From: JBQCEE01 sp051960575
Lineage (GTDB): Bacteria > Actinomycetota > Actinomycetes > Mycobacteriales > Jatrophihabitantaceae
Length of the DNA: 9,933 bases
Assembly (NCBI RefSeq): GCF_051960575.1
Contig: NZ_JBQCEE010000037.1
Span: 1-9,933 of the forward strand
Direction of reading: 5' to 3'
Made by a program: the position numbers and the translations under genes
The notes under the pieces: model-generated
What the model saw: only the letters and a program-made list of their open reading frames with translations
Databases searched by the model: none
Told to the model about the DNA's origin: nothing
Shown here: positions 1 through 4,895 of the stretch, piece by piece
How the letters are laid out: the number at the start of each line of letters is the position of its first letter
How positions within the stretch are numbered: position 1 is the stretch's first letter

Positions 1-861
1 GCGCCGCGCGCGGCCGGCGGCATCGTCGCCTCGGACGTCGGGGCCCGCCTGTCGTTCGTCAACGGGGCGTGCGCGGCGAGCGTCGGGCACGCGCCCCACG
101 AGCTGGTCGGGACGGGATGGTTGCGCCGCATCGTGACCGACGACCTGCCGGCACTGCTCGGCGACCTCGAGCGCGTCGTCGTCGGCGAACCGGTCGACCG
201 CACCCTGCGCATGTACGGCCGCGACCGGCCGGTGCGGTGGGTGCGGCTGCGGCTGACCCCGACCGCCACCCACCACCGCGCAGGCGGGTTCATCGGCACG
301 GTCGAGGACGTCACCGGTCGCCGCGCCCGTGAGTCGAAGCTGGCCTACGACGCGACCCACGATGCGCTCACCGGCCTCATCAACCGCCGCAGGCTGATGG
401 AGCTGCTGAAGGACGTGTACGAGAGCCCGGCCCGTCGCCGCCACGACATGGCCCTGCTGTTCTGCGACCTCGACGGCTTCAAGGCCGTCAACGACCGCTT
501 CGGCCACGACGCCGGTGACCGGGTACTCGTCGAGGTGGCGTCCCGCCTGGGCGCGGAGGGCCGTGAAGACGACCTGGTGGCCCGGCTCGCCGGTGACGAG
601 TTCGTCGTCGTGCTGCGCGACGTCACGGCGGTCGACCAGGCCGTCGCCGCGGCGCAGCGCCGGTCGAGCGCCCTGCGCCGGCCCATCACCGTCGAGGGTC
701 AACTCCTCACCGTCGGCGCGAGCATCGGTGTCGCGATGCTGCGCGACCACGGCGACCTCACGGCGCTGCTGCGGGCGGCCGATGCCGCGATGTACCGGGC
801 GAAGGTGTCCGGCGGGGGTGTCGCCGCCCGCCAGGCGACGCCGGAGCAGGAGTCGGCGTGA
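1..861 (+). CDS. PAS-GGDEF diguanylate cyclase (5' end missing)
   Basis: Predicted diguanylate cyclase that condenses two GTP into c-di-GMP. The frame is open from base 1, so the N-terminus lies outside the window; 286 residues are visible, numbered here from base 1. Residues about 5-105 read as a PAS fold (GGIVASDVGARLSFVNGA near the start, GTVEDVTGRR at its end). The GGDEF domain follows from about 115 with the usual YDATHDALTGLINRR entry. Seen: metal-binding D156 (DLDGF) and D199, guanine-contacting N164 and D173, and the active-site loop AGDEF at 197-201 (bases 589-603), an accepted active variant of GGDEF. R188-E-D-D191 lies exactly five residues before the loop, which is the position of the RxxD product-inhibition site, so feedback inhibition by c-di-GMP is expected. 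No EAL domain follows. The PAS ligand is unknown. The 3' end overlaps the HDOD gene by 4 bases, suggesting translational coupling. The internal TTG at 121 is not a convincing start because the PAS fold begins upstream. Confidence 0.93.
   Translation, partial: APRAAGGIVASDVGARLSFVNGACAASVGHAPHELVGTGWLRRIVTDDLPALLGDLERVVVGEPVDRTLRMYGRDRPVRWVRLRLTPTATHHRAGGFIGTVEDVTGRRARESKLAYDATHDALTGLINRRRLMELLKDVYESPARRRHDMALLFCDLDGFKAVNDRFGHDAGDRVLVEVASRLGAEGREDDLVARLAGDEFVVVLRDVTAVDQAVAAAQRRSSALRRPITVEGQLLTVGASIGVAMLRDHGDLTALLRAADAAMYRAKVSGGGVAARQATPEQESA
848..852 (+). promoter_or_regulatory. Ribosome binding site of the HDOD gene
   Basis: AGGAG lies 5 bases before the GTG at 858, inside the 3' end of the cyclase gene. 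It supports the GTG at 858 as the true start of the HDOD gene, overlapping the cyclase stop as GTGA. Confidence 0.7.
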
Positions 862-1670
862 GCGCCGAGACGGTCGTGTCGCCGGTGCGGACGGAACCCG
901 AGGACCTGCCCACGCGTCCGGGCGCGGTGCACCACGTGCTTGCCGTCGCCGACGATCCGGACGCCGGGGTCACCGACCTGGCGCGGGCGATCGCCGTCGA
1001 CCCCGCGCTGACGGCGAGCATGCTGCGGCTGGCGAACTCGTCGTACTACGGCCTGACCGCGCGCATCGGCCGGGTCGACCTCGCCGTCGCCGTGCTCGGC
1101 TTCACCACGGTGCGCACCGTCGCGCTGCTCTCGGCCGTGGGCACCGAGGGCGATGTGCCCGCCGGCTTCTGGGACCACGCGGCCGTCACCGCCACGGCGG
1201 CCGGCCTCTGCGCGCCGCTGCTGGACGTCGACGCGTCCGACGCGTTCTGCCTCGGCCTGTTGCACTGTGTCGGCGCCCTCCTGCTGCACCGCGTGCGCGA
1301 GCTGCCCGCGCTCTGCCTGCCCGAACCCGCCGACATCGACGCGCTGCGCGCGCGGGAGGTCAAGCGCTACGGCGTCGCCCACGACACCATCGGCGCCCAG
1401 ACGCTGCGCGCCTGGAACTTCCCGGCGACGCTGTGCGACCTGATCGGCGCCCACCACGACACGTCGCGCCGCGACCCGCTGGCGCGCGTGCTGGCGACCG
1501 CACGGCTGTGCACGAACCTCGCCGCCGTCGATGCGCCCGCGTCGCCGGACGACCTCGCCCGCGTCGAGACCGCGAGCTCCGGCCGCGTGCCCGCGGAGGA
1601 CGTCGGCCGCTGGACGCGCCAGGTCCAGCGCCGTTCGGCCGATCTTCTGCAGGTGTTGCAACTGCTCTGA
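858..1670 (+). CDS. HDOD-domain signalling protein
   Basis: A 270-residue protein that is almost entirely one HDOD domain, a catalytically dead relative of HD phosphohydrolases found next to GGDEF and chemotaxis proteins. HDOD proteins act as regulatory or scaffold modules; no enzymatic role is claimed. Seen: the helical entry with DLARAIAVDPALTASMLRLANS at about 40-61, SYYG at 62-65, a DLAVAVLGFTTVR stretch at 74-86, FWDHAAV at 104-110, GLLHCVGALLL at 133-143, and YGVAHDTIGAQTLRAWNFP at 171-189, followed by H199-H200. In HD enzymes the HD dyad would fall at the LLH stretch; here it is H136-C137, so the metal-binding aspartate is absent, as expected for the family. The start is GTG, chosen because of the AGGAG 5 bases upstream and the GTGA overlap with the cyclase stop. 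The overlap suggests the two proteins are made together, so the HDOD protein may respond to c-di-GMP or the same PAS stimulus (inference). The C-terminus is a short Arg-rich helix without an added domain. Confidence 0.88.
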   Translation: MSAETVVSPVRTEPEDLPTRPGAVHHVLAVADDPDAGVTDLARAIAVDPALTASMLRLANSSYYGLTARIGRVDLAVAVLGFTTVRTVALLSAVGTEGDVPAGFWDHAAVTATAAGLCAPLLDVDASDAFCLGLLHCVGALLLHRVRELPALCLPEPADIDALRAREVKRYGVAHDTIGAQTLRAWNFPATLCDLIGAHHDTSRRDPLARVLATARLCTNLAAVDAPASPDDLARVETASSGRVPAEDVGRWTRQVQRRSADLLQVLQLL

Positions 1671-1707
1671 CGAGGCCTCAACGCTCGTCGAGACGCGATC
1701 GCCCGCA

Positions 1708-1733
1708 CTGCCGGACGTCGTGCGTGTCGGCAG
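1708..1733 (+). terminator. Possible hairpin terminator after the HDOD gene
   Basis: CTGCCG-G-AC pairs with GTCGGCAG: eight base pairs with one bulged G and a 9-base loop, starting 38 bases after the HDOD stop. There is no T tract, which is common for actinobacterial hairpin terminators but makes the call weak. In such GC-rich sequence a chance hairpin is possible. Confidence 0.3.
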
Positions 1734-1833
1734 CGTTGCAGGGCGATGAGCACATGGTGAACAGGCCGGACGAGCGGTGTACAACACGGCCGAGTTGGGT
1801 CGAATGGCACTGCGGTCGGGCGCGGAAGGGCAA

Positions 1834-1839
1834 CATACT
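1834..1839 (+). promoter_or_regulatory. Possible -10 element of the PAS-receiver gene
   Basis: CATACT is the most AT-rich and best -10-like hexamer in the 222-base gap (1671-1892) between the HDOD and PAS-receiver genes, and would place a transcript start about 45 bases before the ATG. No convincing -35 was found (TGCGGT at 17-base spacing). Apart from this, the hairpin at 1708 and a short GTGT-N3-ACAC dyad at 1777-1787, nothing was recognised in the gap, and no supported gene lies in it. Confidence 0.2.
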
Positions 1840-1881
1840 GAGGCTCCCCCGCCACGATCGCCGCTGCGGTCGCCCTCCCGC

Positions 1882-1886
1882 AGGAG
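1882..1886 (+). promoter_or_regulatory. Ribosome binding site of the PAS-receiver gene
   Basis: AGGAG stands 6 bases before the ATG at 1893, ideal spacing, and fixes that start codon. Confidence 0.75.
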
Positions 1887-1892
1887 CCGTCG

Positions 1893-2930
1893 ATGACCGT
1901 CCACCACGTCCCGCCCGGATCACCCCCCTCACCGCACACGAGCAGTGACGACGAGATCCGCTGGGCGACCGGCCGCGCGAGCCGGGCCGTCCTCATCATC
2001 GACGCGCAGGGCACGGTGCACGTCGCCAACCCGGCCGCCCACGAACTGCTCGGCTACGCCGAGCCGGAGCTGATCGGCCGCTCGGCCACCACGCTCATCC
2101 CCGGCGCCTTCCGCGCGCCGAGCCCCGCCGGCCGCGCCATCCTCGACGAGGTCGTGCTGCCGCAGCCGCGATCGACGTCGCACTTCCACGCCCGCCGCGC
2201 CGACGGCTCACGCTTCGCCGTGCAGGTCGCCCGCAAGGCCATCCACTTCGGTGGCGAGGTCATGGCGCTGACCACCGTCAACGCCGTCGCCGACGCACCG
2301 CGTGACGCGCTCGTCGAGCGCAGCGTCGACGTCACCGCGGCGGCGCGGCTGCAGCAGCGGGTGCTCGACGACCTCGGCACGGCGCTGCGGGGCTCGCTCG
2401 ACACCGTGCTGCGCGCCAGGCTCGAGCGGGCCGCGGCGTCGGCGCGTGAGGTGCTGGCGCTGCTCGAGCCACCGGCGGCCGCACCCGTCGCGCCTGCCCG
2501 CACCGTCAGCGCCCACACCGGCCCGGTCACCCGCGTCGTGCTGGCCGACGACACCGACGAGATCCGCGACTCGCTGCGGCGCTACCTGTCCCGCCGCGCC
2601 GACATCGAGATCATCGGCGAGGCCGTCGACGGCGCGCACGCCGTCGAGGTCGCCACCCGCCTGCAGCCCGCGCTGGTGATCATCGACTACTCGATGCCGG
2701 TGCTCGACGGCCTGCAGGCGCTGCCGCTCATCCGTGCCGCCGTGCCCGGCGTGCAGGTCATCATGCTCTCGAGCTACGGCGACGACGTGCTCGGCGCGGC
2801 CGCGATGAAGCACGGCGCGATCGCCTACGTGCAGAAGGGCAGCGCCAAGAGCCTCGGCCGCATCGCCGCGCTCATCGACGAGCACTTCCCCGCCGCCGCG
2901 GACAGCACCGCCGACCGCACCGCCGGCTGA
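1893..2930 (+). CDS. PAS domain plus C-terminal receiver (response regulator without output domain)
   Basis: A 345-residue soluble protein with two recognisable domains. Residues about 22-132 form a PAS domain (RAVLIIDAQGTVHVANPAAHELLGY at 31-55, IGRSATTLIP at 61-70, FHARRADGSRFAVQVARKA near 98-116). Residues 140-195 are rich in Ala, Leu, Arg and Glu and probably helical, followed by an Ala/Pro linker (193-203). Residues about 213-332 form a CheY-like receiver: acidic pair D219-D220, phospho-acceptor D265 in VIIDYSMPVLDG, S293/S294 in the MLSSY position, and K315 in YVQKG, so the phosphorylation apparatus is complete. The receiver is of the NarL/DesR-like type (YGDDVLGAAAMKHGAIAYVQKG), yet the expected LuxR-type HTH is absent and the protein ends soon after. 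No kinase ATPase domain is present and no histidine kinase lies nearby. It may pass a phosphate signal to the PAS/helical part or act by protein contact (inference). The start is fixed by AGGAG 6 bases upstream. It is convergent with the oxygenase gene, 30 bases away. Confidence 0.87.
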   Translation: MTVHHVPPGSPPSPHTSSDDEIRWATGRASRAVLIIDAQGTVHVANPAAHELLGYAEPELIGRSATTLIPGAFRAPSPAGRAILDEVVLPQPRSTSHFHARRADGSRFAVQVARKAIHFGGEVMALTTVNAVADAPRDALVERSVDVTAAARLQQRVLDDLGTALRGSLDTVLRARLERAAASAREVLALLEPPAAAPVAPARTVSAHTGPVTRVVLADDTDEIRDSLRRYLSRRADIEIIGEAVDGAHAVEVATRLQPALVIIDYSMPVLDGLQALPLIRAAVPGVQVIMLSSYGDDVLGAAAMKHGAIAYVQKGSAKSLGRIAALIDEHFPAAADSTADRTAG

Positions 2931-2945
2931 CCCGTCCGCGTCGCC

Positions 2946-2958
2946 CGGCCGTCGGCCG
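2946..2958. terminator. Short dyad between convergent genes, possible terminator
   Basis: CGGCC-GTC-GGCCG gives a 5-bp stem with a 3-base loop in the 30-base gap between two converging genes. It could serve either strand, but it is short and has no T run. Confidence 0.18.
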
Positions 2959-2960
2959 CC

Positions 2961-3923
2961 TCAGCCCGCTGCGGCGTCGGCGAGCGCGCCGACCCGACCG
3001 GTGACATCGCCCGCGCTGCAATACGTGCCCGGGCTGTGCGTCTCGTGCACGACGCGCAGTTCGGCCGCCCGGTCACCGATCAGCACCGGCCGCAGCGTCT
3101 CGTCCGGACGCCAGTCGAACTGCACGGCGCCCGGCCGCGCCGCGGCGTGCGCCTCGAGGGCCAGCGGCAGCAGGCGCAGCCGCCGGTCGACCCAGGCGGC
3201 GTCCCACGGCCCCTCGGCGAGGATCTGCTCCGCCGCGCGGAACTCGTAGTAGAGCGTGCGGCGCAGGCGTGCGTCGCGCACCGGCGGCGACCCGTGCACG
3301 ACCATGACGTCGTGCAGCAGCACGTCGCCCGCCCGCAGGCCGACCTCGACGGCGCCGGGCACGTCCCAGCCGTGCTCGTGCTGCACCGCGCAGACGTCGG
3401 CGACCGCGCGGTGCGAGCCCGGCAGCACCCGCAGTGCGCCCGCCCCCGGCACCGAGTCGTCGAGGTAGACGTCGATGTTGACGATGCGCCGGCTGCGTGG
3501 GTGCACGGCGTCCTGGTGCCAGTCGATCGGCGCGCCGTCGCCCTCGGCCTTGAACACCATCGACTCGTAGGTCGGCACGAAGTTCGCCCCGGCGAGGCTC
3601 TCGGCGAGGCCGAGCAACTCGGGCGACCCGAGCAGTTCGAGTGAGGCCGAGCGTCCCTTCGCGTGCAGGTAGTCGACGCGGAACATCACCCGACCGGACG
3701 GTCGGTCGGCGAACTTCCAGTCGTCGCTGCCGTCGCTGTCGGCACCGTCGGCCATCCACTGCTCGGACGCCGCCCGCAGGCGGCCGAGCAGATCGGTGGG
3801 GATGCGGCCGGGCAGCACGAGGAAGCCGTTCGTGTCGTACTCGGCGAGCTGCTCGGCCGTGAGATGGAAGGCCGAGCGGCCGACCGGGGTCGGCGGGAAC
3901 GCCGTCATGGGGGTTTGTCGCAT
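2961..3923 (-). CDS. Phytanoyl-CoA dioxygenase (PhyH) family Fe(II)/2-oxoglutarate oxygenase
   Basis: A 320-residue member of the PhyH family of non-haem iron oxygenases, which hydroxylate a small molecule while decarboxylating 2-oxoglutarate. Seen: the N-terminal family signature LTAEQLAEYDTNGFLVLPG at 21-39, the metal facial triad H136-x-D138 (DWHQDAVHP) and distal H210 (VVHGSPP), and arginines 219-222 after it, one of which should bind the 2-oxoglutarate carboxylate. LRVLPGSHR at 164-172 and the AGDVLLHDVMVVHGS strand pair are typical of the double-stranded beta-helix core. All catalytic residues are present and the length is normal, so it should be active. The substrate cannot be read from sequence; many bacterial members act on small or natural-product substrates rather than phytanoyl-CoA. 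It is divergent from a MelR-like regulator with 52 bases between the ATGs. No Shine-Dalgarno precedes either ATG (3923 or 3908); 3923 is chosen because TAGCGT sits 6 bases before it, which fits a leaderless mRNA. Its 3' end faces the PAS-receiver gene. Confidence 0.88.
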   Translation of the reverse strand: MRQTPMTAFPPTPVGRSAFHLTAEQLAEYDTNGFLVLPGRIPTDLLGRLRAASEQWMADGADSDGSDDWKFADRPSGRVMFRVDYLHAKGRSASLELLGSPELLGLAESLAGANFVPTYESMVFKAEGDGAPIDWHQDAVHPRSRRIVNIDVYLDDSVPGAGALRVLPGSHRAVADVCAVQHEHGWDVPGAVEVGLRAGDVLLHDVMVVHGSPPVRDARLRRTLYYEFRAAEQILAEGPWDAAWVDRRLRLLPLALEAHAAARPGAVQFDWRPDETLRPVLIGDRAAELRVVHETHSPGTYCSAGDVTGRVGALADAAAG

Positions 3924-3929
3924 GCGTCG

Positions 3930-3935
3930 ACGCTA
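3930..3935 (-). promoter_or_regulatory. -10 element of the oxygenase gene, leaderless
   Basis: On the minus strand TAGCGT ends 6 bases before the ATG at 3923, so transcription would start at or next to the start codon. No good TTGACA-like -35 was found; the 17-base-spaced hexamer reads GGAAGT, so an activator may be needed (inference). Confidence 0.4.
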
Positions 3936-3939
3936 GGGC

Positions 3940-3972
3940 GCGAGGCGGAGAGACTTCCTCCGCTAGTCTCGC
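3940..3972. promoter_or_regulatory. Inverted-repeat operator candidate between divergent genes
   Basis: GCGAG directly followed by GCGGAG (3940-3950) faces CTCCGC (3958-3963) and CTCGC (3968-3972). This gives 11 matched pairs with a 7-base centre and a 4-base interruption (TAGT) on one side. A second, mutually exclusive dyad GAGACT/AGTCTC (3950-3955/3965-3970) uses the same DNA. The region covers most of the 52-base spacer between the two start codons and overlaps the -10 of the regulator gene. It is a plausible binding site for the adjacent AraC-type protein or another regulator. Confidence 0.4.
3964..3969 (+). promoter_or_regulatory. -10 element of the MelR-like regulator gene, leaderless
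   Basis: TAGTCT is followed by 6 bases and then the ATG at 3976, the spacing of a leaderless transcript; there is no Shine-Dalgarno. The hexamer lies inside one arm of the dyad GAGACT/AGTCTC, so a protein bound there would block the promoter (inference: autorepression). Confidence 0.42.
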
Positions 3973-3975
3973 CGG

Positions 3976-4863
3976 ATGTTCCCGGATCCTCCGGTCGGGC
4001 TGGGCGGTGTGCTCGACGAGTCGTTCGGGTTGCGGTGCTGGCAGGGCGCCCCCGCTCCGATGCGCGCGGCGCACCGCCACGACGACGTCGAGGTCAACGT
4101 CGTCACCGGGGGCGAGGTCGTCTACCTGTTCGGCGGACGACCGGTGCGCATCGCCGCCGGGCAGACCGTGGCCTTCTGGGCGACGATGCCGCACCAGCTC
4201 ATCGACGCCTCCCCCGAGGCCCGCAGCCACTGGCTCACCGTGCCGATGCCGACGGTGCTCGGCTGGCCGTTGCCGGCGGCGGCCCGCGACCGGCTGCTCG
4301 CCGCCGAACCGGTCGTCGACCACGACCCGGCCGCGGTCGCCGGTGACGACGCCCGGTTCGCCCAGTGGCAGCACGATCTCGCCGTCGGCGGCGAACGGCA
4401 GGAGGTCGCGCTGCTCGAGATGCAGGCGCGGTTGCGCCGGCTCGCCCTCGGCGCCGAGCGACCGCCGACCGCAGCGCCGACGACGGCGGCCTGGCCGCAC
4501 GCCGCCGGCACTGCGCCGCGCACGGGGGACGCCGGGCCGGGCGTGACGCACGCGCTGACGATGGCCACCTTCATCGCGCACCACTACGACGAGCCCATCA
4601 CGTCGTCCGACGTCGCGGCCGCCGCGCACCTGCACCCGCACCACGCGATGACCTCGTTCCGGCGCGTCACCGGCACGACCATCGGCGACTACCTCACCCG
4701 CTGCCGCGTCGCCGCGGCTCAACGGATGTTGTTGACGACGGACCTGCCGGTCAGCGACGTCGGCGCGCAGGCCGGGTTCACCTCGTCGTCGCGCTTCTAC
4801 AGCGCGTTCACCGAGGTCGTCGGCTCGTCGCCCGGGCGGTACCGGCGCGCGGCGCGGGCCTGA
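3976..4863 (+). CDS. AraC-family transcriptional regulator, MelR-like
   Basis: A 295-residue regulator with an N-terminal cupin sensor and a C-terminal double helix-turn-helix. The cupin part (about 20-100) has HRHDDVEVNVV at 33-43, GGEVVYLFGG at 45-54 and AGQTVAFWATMPHQLID at 61-77. The DNA-binding part (about 192-291) has ITSSDVAAAAHLHPHHAMTSFRR, with the first recognition helix near 220-231, a linker helix through DYLTRCRVAAAQRMLLTT, and the second HTH at VSDVGAQAGFTSSSRFYSAFTEVVGSSPGRYRR (259-291). From memory of the family, the EVN, VYL-G, FWA-PHQL and SSSRFYS-F stretches match E. coli MelR, the melibiose regulator, more closely than AraC or XylS. A sugar effector is therefore likely but not shown. 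A low-complexity Ala/Pro linker (160-190) joins the halves. The gene is divergent from the oxygenase and appears leaderless. It is convergent with the beta-galactosidase gene with zero spacing. Its likely targets are its own promoter, the oxygenase and perhaps the sugar operon. Confidence 0.9.
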   Translation: MFPDPPVGLGGVLDESFGLRCWQGAPAPMRAAHRHDDVEVNVVTGGEVVYLFGGRPVRIAAGQTVAFWATMPHQLIDASPEARSHWLTVPMPTVLGWPLPAAARDRLLAAEPVVDHDPAAVAGDDARFAQWQHDLAVGGERQEVALLEMQARLRRLALGAERPPTAAPTTAAWPHAAGTAPRTGDAGPGVTHALTMATFIAHHYDEPITSSDVAAAAHLHPHHAMTSFRRVTGTTIGDYLTRCRVAAAQRMLLTTDLPVSDVGAQAGFTSSSRFYSAFTEVVGSSPGRYRRAARA

Positions 4864-4895
4864 TCAGCGCGTCGAGTGCACGACCGCCGCGCCGC
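4849..4895. terminator. Stem spanning the touching stop codons, possible bidirectional terminator
   Basis: GCGGCGCGG (4849-4857) pairs perfectly with CCGCGCCGC (4887-4895), a 9-bp stem whose 29-base loop contains TGATCA, the two abutting stops. As there is no intergenic DNA, any terminator here must overlap coding sequence. There is no T run, and the low sequence complexity makes chance pairing likely enough to keep confidence low. Confidence 0.22.

Noticed and set aside
1777..1787. GTGT-N3-ACAC dyad in the gap before the PAS-receiver gene
   Set aside because: Four-base arms are expected by chance; no second copy or promoter alignment supports an operator.
699..1907. Antisense frame of 402 codons over the HDOD gene
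   Set aside because: The composition is shadow-like (Arg, Gly, Ala, Val repeats), there is no recognisable motif and it is opposite a well-supported gene.
515..1948. Long plus-strand open frame (477 codons) across the cyclase, HDOD and gap regions
   Set aside because: It overlaps two clearly recognised domain proteins in another frame, and its product is an Arg/Ala/Pro-rich string with no family resemblance: a GC-bias shadow.
3073..4722. Minus-strand frame of 549 codons covering the oxygenase and regulator genes
   Set aside because: It runs through two genes with intact catalytic and DNA-binding motifs and across their promoter region; its product is low-complexity Arg-rich.
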